A stretch of 64,000 bases of DNA from assembly GCF_000143415.4 (NCBI RefSeq), contig NW_003314340.1, forward strand, positions 490,161 to 554,160, read 5' to 3'. The position numbers and the translations under genes were made by a program. Below the pieces are notes generated by a model, which was given only the letters and a program-made list of their open reading frames with translations, was not told the DNA's origin and ran no database searches. Positions 10,296 to 22,582 of this stretch are shown here, piece by piece; the stretch's first letter is position 1; each line of letters begins with the position of its first letter. The DNA comes from Selaginella moellendorffii (taxonomy: Eukaryota; Streptophyta; Lycopodiopsida; Selaginellales; Selaginellaceae).

Positions 10296-13200
10296 CTAGA
10301 AGAACATCATCGTTTCTTTAGATGCGAGAAGCTTTTGCGCTCGTTGAGTTCCCACGATTCTCTCGAGCTGGAGAAAATTACGAATCAGTAGTGGAGAAGG
10401 AAACAGAGAAAAGCTTACTTGCAGTTTGTCGAATTTGGAGTAAATTACAGTACAGGAAGGATTCTGTCCGCCGCCAAGCATATTGACCATCTGTAAAAGG
10501 ATATGAAAACCGGATCGATCGCAAACGAGCTGGTACCTCGGAGTAGAAGTTTGCGTGATCCGGTAGTGAGTAGAATATCAGTTCGCGTATGCCCCGTATC
10601 TGCAAGGATAGCTCTGATGTACCACACGATGAAAACTTCACGGGAGCTTACTTGGTAGCGGTGATAGAAATGTGCGCGCTCAGTGTACAGCATGATTCTT
10701 CTTTGGCCGTGGAAAAACCAGGTTCGTGACCGGGAAACATCGCTTGATTTTGTATACCTGCGTAGAATTGTTACAAAAATAGATCGGGATTTGGGTATTT
10801 GTTAATGCTCACTCTCCCAGGAGACAAAAGGATGCACTTTCGGCCTTGAGAAAGTTTCGGAGCCGTACGAAGTCAAAATAAGAACGAACAAATAGCATGG
10901 TTCCTCCCTGTAAAAGAAAAATTGGTCGATCGTTTAACGTGAACTAACGTGACTGACCTGCAATGACTCCTTGATCCTTGGAAAGAGCTGCAAGATCATG
11001 CTAAAGTCAGCACAAGTTTTTGCCAGCGAGTTAGCAGCGTATGAAGAACCTGTTTTGTAAAAAATTCGAATCTTGCGTCATCGACGTCTGTAATTGATTC
11101 ACACTGCACACCCTCATACACCTGCGGGAAAAAAGTTGAAACCATAGAAAAGTAGAAAAGCTGAAGACTGACCTGACGAACTTGCAACATTATATTTGAA
11201 AGCACGCCATCGTAACGACATTGTAACTTGGCCTGAAGCTTAGAAGATCAGCACGTGAGAACGGGCATCGCGAAATACCTTGCCCGTATGATTGACACAC
11301 TGCCGAAAAAACAAAGCATTGATAGCTGCAAAAGATCGTTTCAAGAGATTGTTCGCTATCAAAGACGACACTATTACCTGCATCAGGATACGATGAAAGA
11401 AAAATCGTTTGACGAAAATATCGTGCATGACCATCCAAGTACCTTGTAGCAAATAAAATGTAAGACGAACTAGGAAGTCATAGCGACTCACCATTCGCGA
11501 ATTCTCATTATGTCAGTATCATGCTGCTTTGAAGGCATCTTGTTTATGTGATCAAACAACGACACAACGTGTGACCAGTTCTGTCAAACCAGACCATTTC
11601 AGAGAAAATGAAAGTTTTAAAATAAAGAACATACCTGCATCAATATTACATCCGCAAAATCTATGACCAAAATTTCTATGGAAGATAAAAAGTCGATGTT
11701 TTTACTGGTATCAGCTTTTGCTTCTTGAATGCTCTGCACATCATGCTCAGTACTTAGCACTTGGAGGATGCCGAACTTACAGTAGTTAGACCGAGAGGTG
11801 ATGCAAGTATTATATCTGACGATAAGAAGTCGCTGTAAAGTTTGACCGCTTTTCTGCAACGCAGGACCCTTTAGTTTAGAAGGACAACTTTTACCTTCTA
11901 ACCTCGTAAATTTTATTCCAATCCTGAAATGATCGTCATTGTTCCCATCGAATATAAACTTAAAATCTGCTGGTTTTGAGGCTTGCTTATCGTCTTTGTC
12001 TTCTTCACCCAAACCAAAATCATCGAAAAACCGTTGCTTGAAATCAACGGTAGCCTGTAAGTGACCCGTTAATGACCTGTACACGATGAAACGTTAATTT
12101 GCACCTTTTGTGTTGGAGGAGCCAATGCTAGAAGACGCTTCACAAGCTTCAGTGCTAAGTTTCTCATGGGCAACAATACCAGAACCTGCAAAAATCTCAA
12201 TATTATGGAGAAGACATGCATTGCGAAATGAACAACCTTGGGACGAGTGAATCCTTGATCTCGAGGACTGTTAAAAACACCAGTAGGTTCACGATTATGC
12301 AACTTGTCGTTGTTCTTGCTGACCAGATCTTTTGTTTTCAAAACATGGTTTATCTGGTCACAAATAATTGCCGCATCAGATTCACACCGATAGTAATTAC
12401 GTACGATATGAAGAAGGCAGGCATCCATCGTTTCAGAAGACAATTTCTTCCCTCCTTTCCTTGTGTGTAAAATATCGTAGTAACTGTTGCCTGTAAGAAA
12501 GAAACCACCGGTGATGGAGAATAATATAAAGAATTAGCAACTTACACAAAGAATAAAATTGACACTGGTGCTCACTTTGAAAATCCCCAAACTTTCGCTT
12601 CGCCACATTCGCCCATTGACTTCGCAACCGTGCTTTGACATTGTAATGGGAGAGTTTACTTTCCGCCTGCAAGATGTCGTGATTGTAAAAAATCTGTGGC
12701 ACGAAAATATCTGTACCTTGGGAAACTTTTCCTTGTCGATAATCCATTTCGAATTCAAGAAGCCCGAAGCAATATTTTCCACATTCAGTTTGGACTTGGC
12801 GCTATCAAGCTCAGCAATTTCCCCTTCTCCTAGTTTGTGATCTAAGTGCACTTTGAATTCGCTATAGTGTTAAAAAGGAAAAACAGACAATGAAATCAAA
12901 TATCAGCAGCAAAAATTCAAAGCGTTACGTACTCGACAGTGCTTGTCTCCAGATTCTCGTCGTCCACTTGCTCCTCTAGAATTTCGTCACCATCGTCATC
13001 CTGGAACTCATCATCAGACTGATCTGGCTCGGTATCTGCGATAAAACGTGAGAAACTTCCAGAACGAAGAGAAGTTAGCAGCTACCTTCTTTGTCCGAAA
13101 GTCCACCATTTCTCTCGGTATCAGCATTTGGCACATCGTCACTGCTATGGTCCCTTTCCTTCGTTTGAAAACCACAAGTTTGCCCCCCACCACGCGACTT

Positions 13201-13482
13201 TAGCGTCGCGATAAGCGTGCTGTATGCCGTAGCCGCATCCAACTCTTCCGAGGTAGACGGACTTGGATCTAGGAACGTTTGAACTGTTCTAGGGATGAAA
13301 CACGACAAAAAGGATCTTACCTCGCACGTCGTCACGAGAGAGATCCCGAGAGACAATCCGATCTACAAATTCTCGGTTCAATGCGCTGCATTCTCAATCG
13401 AGGCGAAATCCTTACCTCCAGCCGCAGCCGCTGCTGCTGCTGCTGCTGTCACGGTGCCATTGCGCTTGCGCTTGAGCGCCAT
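10296..13482 (-). CDS. UTP25: U3 snoRNP-associated protein UTP25 (digestive organ expansion factor homologue)
   Basis: A nucleolar small-subunit processome component needed for 18S pre-rRNA processing. The ATG at 13482 opens a basic, alanine-repeat N-terminus (MALKRKRNGTVTAAAA, encoded by a GCT/GCA repeat), followed by an acidic region (DDEFQDDDGDEILEEQVDDE). The conserved core follows in many short exons: KVLVLLPMRNLALKLVKRLL, ASPLGLTT, TMLFVRSYFDFVRLRNFLK, CLLGEYTK and the near C-terminal YHRYQIRGIRELIFYSLPDH. It ends ASKETMMFF with TAG at 10296. UTP25 has a helicase-like fold but lacks functional DEAD motifs, and I see none here either. The ATG sits among AAACCCTA motifs (13496-13509), a telo-box typical of plant ribosome-biogenesis promoters. 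Confidence 0.92.
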
Positions 13483-13495
13483 CGCGCTCGCCTAA

Positions 13496-13509
13496 AACCC
13501 TAAACCCTA
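13496..13509. promoter_or_regulatory. Telo-box (AAACCCTA repeats) upstream of UTP25
   Basis: Two consecutive AAACCCTA-type motifs lie about 14-27 bases upstream of the UTP25 ATG. In plants such interstitial telomere motifs recur in promoters of translation and ribosome-biogenesis genes, which fits the gene's job. Function here is inferred from position and motif. Confidence 0.45.
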
Positions 13510-13707
13510 GAATGGAGAACTTCGTTTTAAACTGGCATACGTTTATTTCTAGTTTCGATCTAGTATCATTTTGGAGGGAAAGTCACAGAGCTCCAATTCT
13601 CTCGCATGAAAATCACAGAGTTCCAATCTTCTCGCGAGCAAATCCTTGAAGCTTGATACTTCCAAAGACCACCCTGGAAATCCTTGTTCTTCGAAGGACA
13701 CTCCTCT

Positions 13708-14979
13708 CTATAAGACATCTCCTGGAAAGACCACTGTACTCCACTTCTCGCTCGTGAATCCCAGCTCCTCCTCGGAGAACTGGTGTGGAGGAGCTCCCGC
13801 GAGGATGGAATTCCTCGACGATGGTTTGTGACCCACGAACAGCGAGAGGTGGCCGAGCAGCTTGTCCTTGCGCGAGAAGCTCGTCCCGCAAGAACACATC
13901 CACTTCTCGCGGCCGCAGTGCTTCTCGTGCGTCCGCAGATCCGCCACCACCGAGAACTTCTTGCTCCGGCACTTGCTGCAAGTGAGCATCTTCGGGCAGT
14001 GCGATCGCCGGTAGTGGTTCTTCACGCAAAGAACAGTCTTGAGCGGCGAGAACTTTGGATGGAGCTTGTGGCGCTTGCAGCCCTCGAACGGGCATGAGTA
14101 GCGCTTGCTCCGGCTGGCCTGGACGAGCTGTTCTTGGATCAAATGCTTCGGCTTGGACAGCGCCGCCGCGGTCTTGTACTCGTCGCCGTGGCCTCTCATA
14201 TGCATGCGCAAGTTGGCGTCGCGCTTGAATCCTTTGCCGCAGATCTCGCAGAAGTGCGTGTGCTCGGCGAGGATCTCCATCGCGTCCAGCTCGATGAGAT
14301 CGTAGGAGCCGGGCAGTAGCGTTTCGGTCTCCTCCTCGAGCTCTTCCTTGCGAGGATCGCCGCCGCTGGGAGCGACGTTCCAGACCGCTGGAGCGAGAGT
14401 TTCTTCCTCGTCCTCGTTGAGGTCTGTGAGATATGCCATGAACTCGTCCGTGTCTTGGCCTTCTTCCAGCTTTGGAGCGCTGAGCTGCTGCTGCTCTCGA
14501 TCGCGATCCTTCTCGAGATCATCGAAGACGATGTCAAGGCCGAATTTTTCCGTGAGAGATGGCGTGCTGCTGTCGCTGCTGCTGCTGCTCCCAGTTCCAA
14601 ACAGTGATGAACAGTGAAAGCCCTCGTCCTTCTTGATCGCTCCAGTTGGAGCTTTCACGTCCTTGCTTTCCTCCTCGCCATGTTTGAGCTCCAGGATGCC
14701 CTCCATGAACCGATCGAGCAGCTTCTCGATCTCTCGCAGCTGCTGCTGGCTTGAATTGTCGGGCCGCGATGCCAGCTGCATCGCCACCGCCTGGAGGTAG
14801 CCAATCTTCTCGAAGAGAGTCGGGCAGCCAGCGCTGGAACGCCGGGGGCTCACCGAAGGACTCATTGGAGGATTGGATGTGGAAGCTGTGACCCTTCGCG
14901 GAGGAGAAAGAGGAGAAGTATCAAACGCTTCCACTCCCAGACCCAAGAGAGAATCTTCACAGTAAGAAGAAGACTCCAT
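13708..14979 (-). CDS. STOP1: C2H2 zinc-finger transcription factor, STOP1-like
   Basis: A single-exon gene of 423 residues starting at the ATG at 14979. STOP1-type factors control plant tolerance to acid soil and aluminium. The first half is low-complexity and Ser/Glu-rich, with a helical piece ([18 protein letters not shown]). The four-finger block begins near residue 244 with [20 protein letters not shown] and [12 protein letters not shown], and continues with [19 protein letters not shown], the histidine-containing [30 protein letters not shown] and [20 protein letters not shown]. This finger order and spacing are diagnostic for the STOP1/ART1 group. Length is close to the family norm (about 450-500). 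It is divergent from APC5, with 335 bases between start codons. Confidence 0.9.
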   Translation of the reverse strand: MESSSYCEDSLLGLGVEAFDTSPLSPPRRVTASTSNPPMSPSVSPRRSSAGCPTLFEKIGYLQAVAMQLASRPDNSSQQQLREIEKLLDRFMEGILELKHGEEESKDVKAPTGAIKKDEGFHCSSLFGTGSSSSSDSSTPSLTEKFGLDIVFDDLEKDRDREQQQLSAPKLEEGQDTDEFMAYLTDLNEDEEETLAPAVWNVAPSGGDPRKEELEEETETLLPGSYDLIELDAMEILAEHTHFCEICGKGFKRDANLRMHMRGHGDEYKTAAALSKPKHLIQEQLVQASRSKRYSCPFEGCKRHKLHPKFSPLKTVLCVKNHYRRSHCPKMLTCSKCRSKKFSVVADLRTHEKHCGREKWMCSCGTSFSRKDKLLGHLSLFVGHKPSSRNSILAGAPPHQFSEEELGFTSEKWSTVVFPGDVL

Positions 14980-15314
14980 GTCCCCAAGAGCTCCTTAAAG
15001 ACAGTGAATAGCGCTCTTGGTCGAAGGAAGAGGGCGACTCCCTGTCACTGCTCTTCTCTCGCCTGGATCTAAGGAGCTAAAGTCTGTACTGAGCAAGATG
15101 GGAAGCCACTCACTGTTCTTCGGTCGAAATTTGTCGCAAAGTCAGCACGAAGCATCTCAAGAAAAATTGCTCTCTCGCCGTCAGAGAGAGCCATCCAACC
15201 GAATTGCGGCACGATGCTGTCCGATGGTTTAGCGCTTTGACCTGCGATCGCTCCGATCCACCACGCCCGATAAACCCTAAAATATTTGGGGAGAAATTTC
15301 AGGGTTCATGAGGA
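14980..15314. promoter_or_regulatory. Shared divergent promoter, STOP1-like / APC5
   Basis: 335 bases separate the two head-to-head start codons. The segment holds an AAACCCTAAA telo-box at about 15271-15281 on the APC5 side and no clear TATA box. Sharing of control elements is inferred from distance only. Confidence 0.4.
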
Positions 15315-18300
15315 ATGGCAGCGGGATTTGTCTTGACGCCCCACAAGCTCTCGATGTGCGTGCTTCTCCAGCTCTACGCGGCGCCGCCCGCGCTCACGCC
15401 TCCATTCCCTCTGCCGGCGGCGGTGCGGCATCAGCTGGCGCTCTTCCTGCTCGGATTGGCCAAGGTAAGCACTGCGATCCAAATCGAGAATGCGGCAATC
15501 CTAGACGCAGGCCTGCGATGGATTCCTGGAGCCGACGCTCGAGGACCTGGGAATGCAGCTCAAGGAGTGCCTTGGCAGCATTGGCGAGGTGATTGCCGAG
15601 CAGCTGGCGAGTCGATTGCTGGGATTTTCATCGCCGGAGGACTTGTTTACCTTTGTTGTGCTGGGACTGAGAGGTAAGCTATTTGTATGCAAAGTTCTTG
15701 CGGTTTAAATAGAGATGTTCCAGAGATTGTTGTCCCGGCTCCATACACAGTTCCTGAGCGCGGTGGTGGCAACGAAGATTCATTGCTGGTAGAACACAAT
15801 AGCCCGCTGGGACAGTTCTTGCGAAGATGCATCTTGTCATTCAACATTCTATCCTTCGAGGTATGTTCTTTTCTCTTTTTTTACTATAGAGTTAGATGGA
15901 TCTTCACTCGGTTGATTTTCTTACTGTAGATCTAGTTGGATCTTACGCTGACTGCTTTTCTTTTTTTTTTCGTGTTTCCAGGGAACGTGCCGGCTTCTAG
16001 CTGAGCTTGATGCATATCGTCGGCCGGCTTTAAGTATTGGTGATGGAAACATAGTTGCAAAAGATTCCTTGTCTTGCCAGCAAGCAGAAGGTGATGATGA
16101 TGAAGACGAAGAAGAAGATCGGCTAGAAGACGATGAAGACGAAAATGTCATCGCCTCCGTGACACCCGTTCACGGCAGGGAAAGACATGGAAATGGTCGG
16201 CGGGCATTCGGAGTTCCATTGATTCCGACTGAAGGTAAGGTCAATGGATCTTTTTGTCCCGGCTAACTTGAGCGACTGCAGGAAGTGAAGAGCTGGAACT
16301 GCAAGAGTTCACGGACATGCAGGAGCTCGAAGGTTTTGGTGCAAACCATGTGGGAAACGGTGGAGGTGTTCGAGACGGTGGGTTTGCATTTGCATTTGGT
16401 GATGCTGCAAGCAGGGGCGAGCATGCAACACAGGGTAGTTTTCTGCGGACATATGGTCAGGTTGAAGCTTTCATGAAAGACCAAGCCATACTTATAGCCA
16501 AGTAAGTTTTCAAGAGTCCTATTGGGTTTTTAGTGGTTCGCTTACTTCCTTTCTTAGAGAACTTGGAACAACGAACAAAGTAGATCTGGACACTAAGCTC
16601 AATCTTATAGAAAACTTGGCTCCAGAGATGCACCGGGTACGCGTCGCTTTACTGCCGTTGACAGGTTTTGTAAAACGTGTTGAGCAGGTCCACTATCTTC
16701 AGTATCTTAACTCTATTCATCATGGAGACTATCCAGCTGCTATGAGCAGACTCCATCAGTACTTTGATTATAGGTAGGGCCTGCGACGTGTTTCACTTGA
16801 TCTTAATCTTAATATTCTTTTATTTTAGTGCGGGACGAGGAAACATCGCACCCGGCATCGACGCAAGTGTCGGAAGGTTCCAAGCTGGCCTTCTCACTCT
16901 TGGATCTATGCACGCACACTTTGGTCACGTCACTCAAGCGTTACAGGCAAGTGTTTGTTAAGAGTCCTGATTGTATTGAACTGTGTTTTGTTTGCATGCA
17001 GGCTCTCAGTGAAACTGTTCGCATCGCTCAACAGGTACAAGTTTTCTGCTCTCACAATCCATCTAACTTTCTCCATGCAGAACAACGATGATACTTGTCT
17101 TGCGCATTCTTTGGCTGCTTTGTGCCACTTACTATCGGAAGTGGGTGTTGCTGCCGAAGTTACAAAGGCCGGTGCAATCGGCGACTTTGATCGTAGTATT
17201 GGTCCACAGCTCGCTGCTCAGCAGCATTTGCTTCTTTCTTTAAACCGGTGCTTAAAACGAGCATTAGAGCTGAAACTTCCCAATCTAGTTGCATTCAGTC
17301 GCTTGGCTTTAGCGAAGTTTGATCTCCAGGTAATCAGAATATCAGGTTTAGTACATATTTATTGATGATTGAAGATGATATGCTGCGTAGCATGTTCGCA
17401 GGTTGCCTCTGATCGGAGGGCTGAGAAGCTCCGAACAACTTGGGACATCGCCAGTTGATGTTTGCAAGGTAATACTTTGGATTAGTTATATTAGCTAACG
17501 TGTTTCTTCCAGACTCTCAGAATCAGTCCATATCTTCTAGGCGACCTGGTGCACAGTATGTCGTCATCCGGGTCGCAGCGGATCACTTCTGGGGCTTTCG
17601 GTCAAGCACCTGGAATGCCCGGAAACTCTCAAACAGGAAGGCTGGGACCTTTGTCAGAATCACTGTTGAAGCTGGCTGGATCCTCGTATCTTCTTCGATC
17701 TTGTTCGTGGGAGTTGTATGGCAGGTATGTCGTTTGTTTTGTTTGTCTGTACATCGTTCTGAAACTCTTTTGTACAAGCGATCCGATGATGCGCGCGAGT
17801 ACCTTGGTTCATGCGTACTGCTACTCCAAATCCGCAAGGTTTGGCCTTGGATTACGCTTGAGTGGAAATGTTTTTCCAACGCTTGTTCTGTCCAGTGCAG
17901 ATGATTTATCGGTAGCCTATGTAAAGCTTGCCCATCATTTAGCAGCTCATAAGGGATATAGAGGTATCATTAAGCTTTCACCTTGGCCTTTTACGTAAAA
18001 GTTTTGCTGTTTCAGTCGCTTTAACTGCGCTGGAGCAAGCAATGAAGAAGTTTCCACTTCATGCTAGATCTTCTTTGCGATCAGTTCAACTTCAATTTAT
18101 TCATAGTCAGGCTATTAACCGGTATGTTTAGAATAAACCTTGTTTGTGATGTTTCTGACTCATCAAACCTGCAGTGGAAATACCAGGCTTGCATGGGTAG
18201 CATGCTCCGAGCTTGCGGCAATGGCTTCGCCAGTCCTAGGCGTTGACATGGAACTAAAGTTTGAAGCTAGTTATCGCCACGCACTAACGCTTCTGGCGTG

Positions 18301-19114
18301 TAAAAACTACAGTGAGGTACACGTTTGGCTGGCGCTCCTGTTTGCTTTGGTAACGTGTCTTGGCTATGGCAGGCAGCGACTTCAGCAGGAGAACTGTTCG
18401 CTTTGTGCTACAAGTATGACATGCAGCTACATGTTGTCAAAGTCTTACTTCTTATTGCTGAGATTCACAAGGTCTTGATTCTTTCGTTTTTCTTTTCGAT
18501 ACTGTTACTCATTCTAAAGAACTCTTGCCCGTCCAGAAATCCGGGAGCGCTGTCACGGGGCTACCATACGTACTAGGCAGCATAACACTCAGCCAGTCAC
18601 TCAACCTGGACCTTCTCCATGCGGCGTCCAGGGTCAGCTTAGCAGAACTCTGGCTGGACCTTGGAGCCGACCACGCTCAACGAGCACTCGACCTTCTCCA
18701 GCAAAGCTTACCACTTGTCCTCGGCCATGGTAGCCTCGAGCTTCGTGCGCGGACCAACCTCTGCATTGCGCGGTGCTACGTAAGCAGCACAGACTTCGCA
18801 GGTATCATTTTCTTCTTTGTTAGACTTTGCGGACTTACGTAGTCTTCTTCTTTTGTTTGCAGTGGCTACAGCTCCAGAGCTTGTACTTGATCCACTCCAA
18901 CTCGCTGCGGAAGAATTCATGAATTTAGAAGTAAGAAACTTTGATACTTACTGGCAAGGCCTTGATTTCAATCGCTCCTCACTTTTTCCAGGACAAAGAC
19001 CAGGCATCCGAAGCTTTCTACTTGCTGGCCACCACGTTTAACTCGATCGGTCGTATGGAAGATCGAGACAAAGCCGCGGAGAAATTCCAGCAGTGCGTGG
19101 TAGAAGAACCGTAA
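15315..19114 (+). CDS. APC5: Anaphase-promoting complex subunit 5
   Basis: APC5 is a TPR scaffold subunit of the cyclosome, the ubiquitin ligase that drives mitotic exit. The ATG at 15315 opens MAAGFVLTPHKLSMCVLLQL, matching the conserved APC5 N-terminus. Exon 2 continues CDGFLEPTLEDLGMQLKECL. A middle exon encodes an acidic run (EGDDDEDEEEDRLEDDEDE), common in plant APC5, and is followed by the signature HYLQYLNSIHHGDYPAAMSR and the TPR stretch with LAHSLAALCHLLSEVG. The C-terminus reads EAFYLLATTFNSIGRMEDRD and ends KFQQCVVEEP, TAA at 19112-19114. There are about seventeen exons with introns of 50-100 bases, all apparently in frame. The serine decarboxylase ATG follows after 168 bases on the same strand. 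Confidence 0.92.
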
Positions 19115-19215
19115 GGCCAGGCCAACGAGCGATAACCAGCAAGGATTCTTCTTCCAGTACGGAGATTCATGTGAATCGCCAAGGTTCCCGATTCCTGTAC
19201 GTATGTGTCGGTAGC

Positions 19216-19221
19216 CACGTG
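19216..19221. promoter_or_regulatory. G-box CACGTG upstream of serine decarboxylase
   Basis: A CACGTG core (in gccacgtgtcc) lies 62 bases before the serine decarboxylase ATG, within the 168-base gap after APC5. G-boxes bind bZIP/bHLH factors. Use at this promoter is inferred. Confidence 0.35.
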
Positions 19222-19282
19222 TCCATGACGTGTCTGTAATATCTTTTTCTCCTTTTAAAAAACCACCTAGGGTTCTTCCGCT

Positions 19283-20989
19283 ATGGTAGCTATGGCGCCC
19301 GCATTGCACGATAAGGCGGCAGCAGCGGTCCTTCCAGAGGAAATTTCGATCGATTCTTGCGGCATTGAGCCGGATCTCGAGGGTGCCGATGCGATCGGCA
19401 AGCTGCGCGGCGAGCGGGAGATTGTTCTTGGCAGGAATTTGCACGACCAGTGCTTCTCGATCACGGAGCCCGAGCACGACGACGAGGAGACCGGCGAGAA
19501 GGATGTGTACATGGCTGGTGTTCTTGCGCGCTACCGGAAGACGCTGGTAGAAAGGACGAAATATCACCTGGGTAAGAGATTCTCTTCTTCTTCCTTGCTG
19601 CTTTGGAGTGTTTGTTTGAGCTCTTGCGATTGGAATGCAGGGTATCCATACAACCTGGATTTCGACTACGGTGCTCTCTCGCAGCTACAGCATTTTTCCA
19701 TCAACAATCTGGGAGATCCTTTCATCGAGAGCAACTATGGTGTTCATTCTCGGCAATTCGAGGTCGGTGTTTTGGATTGGTTTGCGAGATTGTGGGAGCT
19801 GGAGAAGAACGAGTACTGGGGATATATCACAAACTGTGGGACGGAGGGAAATCTTCACGGCTTGTTGGTCGGGTAAACTTATTTCTTTCCTTTCTTCTTC
19901 ACGGACTTGTTCTTACTTTGATACTTCTTTTTTCCACAGGAGAGAAGTTTTCCCGGATGGCATCCTCTATGCCTCGAAAGACTCGCATTACTCGGTATTT
20001 AAGGCAGGACGTATGTATCGGATGGAAGTCGTGAAGGTTGACACACTTCTATCCGGCGAGATCGACTGTGCCGATTTTCAGCGCCGACTGCTGGAAAACC
20101 AAGACAAACCAGCCATTGTGAACGTTAACATAGGTGAGTGAGAGAGCGAGTGAGTGAAAGTTCTATTGTCTAGTTCTCGGATATTGATTCATAGTACTGT
20201 TTCAGGTACCACTGTCAAAGGAGCAGTGGACGATCTTGATGGTGTGATTAGAACACTGGAAGACTGTGGCTTCTCCCAGGACCGCTTCTACATCCACTGT
20301 GATGGTGCTCTCTTCGGGCTCATGATGCCGTTCGTGAAGAGAGTAAGCTCCACAAAGTTCGTGTTCTTCGTGTTCTTAAGCGCAAGGCGTGTTTTTTCTC
20401 TTCTTTCCAGGCACCAAAAGTGTCTTTCAAAAAGCCTATTGGAAGTGTCAGCGTTTCGGGACACAAGTTCGTTGGCTGCCCGATGCCATGCGGCATCCAA
20501 ATTACCAGGATCGAGCACATCAACACGCTGTCCAGGAACGTCGAGTATCTGGCATCCAGGGACGCGACCATCATGGGAAGCCGCAATGGCCACGCACCAC
20601 TCTTCCTCTGGTACACTTTAAACCGCAAAGGCTACCGCGGTTTCAAAAAGGAAGTGGAGAAGTGCCTGGCAAACGCGCACTACTTGGCCGGTTGCCTCCG
20701 GGAGTCCGGATTTGGGGCCATGCTCAACGAGCTCAGCAGCACCGTGGTGTTTGAGAGGCCGCAGGACGAAGCCTTTGTTCGAAAGTGGCAGCTCGCGTGC
20801 CAAGGCAAGATTGCGCACGCGGTGGTGATGCCCAGCGTCACGGTGGACAAGCTCAAAGTTTTCCTCAAGGAGCTGATTGAGAGCCGGAGCCGGCTCTTCC
20901 CGGACGGGAAAATCGTGGCTCCCTGCGTCGCGGATGAGCTGGGCGCGAAGAACTGCGCTTGCGTCAAGCACTCCTCCTGTTCCTGGTAA
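19283..20989 (+). CDS. SDC: Serine decarboxylase (PLP-dependent group II decarboxylase)
   Basis: A cytosolic enzyme converting L-serine to ethanolamine, the plant entry point to phosphatidylethanolamine and choline synthesis. The ATG is at 19283, with a second at 19292. Residues typical of plant SDC are present in order: [20 protein letters not shown] across intron 1, [74 protein letters not shown], and the PLP-binding lysine in [17 protein letters not shown]. The catalytic region is intact. The C-terminus ([15 protein letters not shown]) is cysteine-rich. Its TAA overlaps a perfect GTAAGT donor sequence, so a longer spliced 3' end is conceivable. The gene is convergent with CP12. Confidence 0.92.
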
Positions 20990-21249
20990 GTTTTTCTAGC
21001 TTTGGTTTCCTCTTCTCTGATATCTCATTGTTCCAGAGCTTGGCGCAAATCTCTCGGGTGTACGTATCTGCGTAGAAGAGATATTATGCTAGTGGATGGG
21101 CGAGCCAACTTTTTCTCGAAACTTTGGACTCCATACAATGATAGAGCTGTTGGATTTCCAGTCAAGAAATTTAGAAAGACAGGGTCATGCTTTTGAGACC
21201 TTGAAAGAAAATTAAACTGAGAAGAACCCCAGAAATTTTCTACAGACAA

Positions 21250-21475
21250 GATCATGCTTTTGAGACCTTGATAGAAAAATCAAACTCTATAATAGAGCTG
21301 TGGATTTTCCAGTCAAGATCATCCTTTTGAGACCTTGATAGAAAAATCAAACCCTATAATAGAGCTGTGGATTTTCCAGTCAAGATCATGCTTTTGAGAC
21401 CTTGATAGAAAAATCAAACTCTAGAATAGAGCTGTGGATTTTCCAGTCAAGATCATGCTTAAAAGAAAAATCAAT
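21250..21475 (+). repeat. 67-bp minisatellite, about 3.3 copies
   Basis: Near-identical units begin at 21250, 21317, 21384 and 21451 (last one partial). Each starts GATCATGCTTTTGAGACC and ends TGTGGATTTTCCAGTCAA. A more diverged unit lies upstream at about 21141-21206. The array sits just beyond the serine decarboxylase stop and may be part of its 3' UTR. The exact 67-base spacing marks recent tandem duplication. Confidence 0.85.
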
Positions 21476-21729
21476 CCTTGTGATAGAAATCCAAGAGTAT
21501 CATGGGCGATTCTTCTTCGAGAACTTTGATCGTCAGTAGGGAAGTTACTAAAGCAATCCATCCATTGAAGATGAAACAATGTACACATTCTTCACCGAGA
21601 GAGATCTTCCCAAGCCAAGAAGGAAAGAAGAAGAGGAGGGAAGAAGATCATATAGAATTCTCTACTTATCTGGAAAGAGAGCGAGCGAGCGATTAGATTC
21701 CCAGAGTAGCGAGCGATCTTCCTCCTTGA

Positions 21730-22122
21730 TCAATTGTCATAGACCCGGCACTCATCCGTCTCTGGATTGTCCTTGCAAAACGCCTCCAGCGGATCCTTGC
21801 CCTTGTCCTTGTCCCTCTGGTGAGACGCGGCGGCGCTCACCTCCTCCACCTCGTCCCACGCCACCACGCACTCGGCCGACGCTGGATTCTCCGCGCACAC
21901 CTCCTCCGCCTGCTTGATGCTCTCCTCCACCTTACCCTCCAGCGGGCTCGCGCACGCGATCGTCGTCGCCATCCTCCTCCTCCGCGACACCAATCGAATC
22001 CCCCCCATTCCCCCTCGCGCCGCCGCGCAGGAGCTCCTCCTGGGAATCGCGGAGATCTGCTGCTGCTGCTGCAAGAATTGGGGCTGCTGGAGCGCCATCG
22101 TTGTAATCGCGATGGACGCCAT
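21730..22122 (-). CDS. CP12: Calvin-cycle regulatory protein CP12, chloroplast
   Basis: CP12 is a small disordered chloroplast protein. Its redox-controlled disulfides assemble GAPDH and phosphoribulokinase into an inactive complex in the dark. The first in-frame ATG is at 22122 (MASIAITTMALQQPQF), giving 130 residues. An Arg/Ala/Ser/Gln-rich transit peptide of about 50 residues precedes the mature part KVEESIKQAEEVC. The N-terminal cysteine pair (VCAENPASAEC), the AWDEVEEV motif and the C-terminal pair in EAFCKDNPETDECRVYDN are all intact. The single-exon structure and length match the family. A CACGTG G-box lies about 98 bases upstream. Confidence 0.95.
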   Translation of the reverse strand: MASIAITTMALQQPQFLQQQQQISAIPRRSSCAAARGGMGGIRLVSRRRRMATTIACASPLEGKVEESIKQAEEVCAENPASAECVVAWDEVEEVSAAASHQRDKDKGKDPLEAFCKDNPETDECRVYDN

Positions 22123-22219
22123 GAGCGCACGAGCTATCGATCGATGCGAGGATCTCTGTCCCAAGAGCCCTAGCTCCAGGGCAAACGATCACCACGCAAG
22201 GAGGAAGAGATATCACTGC

Positions 22220-22225
22220 CACGTG
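22220..22225. promoter_or_regulatory. G-box CACGTG upstream of CP12
   Basis: A palindromic CCACGTGG lies 98 bases upstream of the CP12 ATG. G-boxes are classic elements of light-regulated photosynthesis genes, which fits a Calvin-cycle regulator. Occupancy is not shown by sequence. Confidence 0.45.
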
Positions 22226-22582
22226 GAGTCCGCTGATTGATCGACAGCACGGCAGGTCTATGGCTTCCAAAGCTGCAGGAAGTAGACCATGGAGAGAGAA
22301 GGGGAAAATATAGACCGGGTGCTCTAGGAAAAAATCCAACCCATGGTTCCCACATTTCACTTTGCGAGATTTTTTCTTTGTTTTGCCTTGCCTATCAATC
22401 GCATTCTCGGGCTCGCTTGCTCAGGCGTTTTTTTTTTTCTCGAGAATTATTCAGGAGTAGCTCTATGATTGATCTGGAACGAGGAAAACTTCGATCTTCT
22501 CAAGCGTAATAACAAGGAGCTTACTTGTCGTGATCACGAGCGCGAGCCAGGCGACGAGAACTTTGCGTTGTTTCCCCTCTTG

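Noticed and set aside
13785-14600. Long alternative frames over the STOP1-like gene
   Set aside because: They are GC-rich, Ser/Arg/Ala-biased shadows of a clear zinc-finger coding frame.
22123-22164. Longer CP12 N-terminus
   Set aside because: The added codons start from TTG, not ATG; the ATG at 22122 gives a normal transit peptide.
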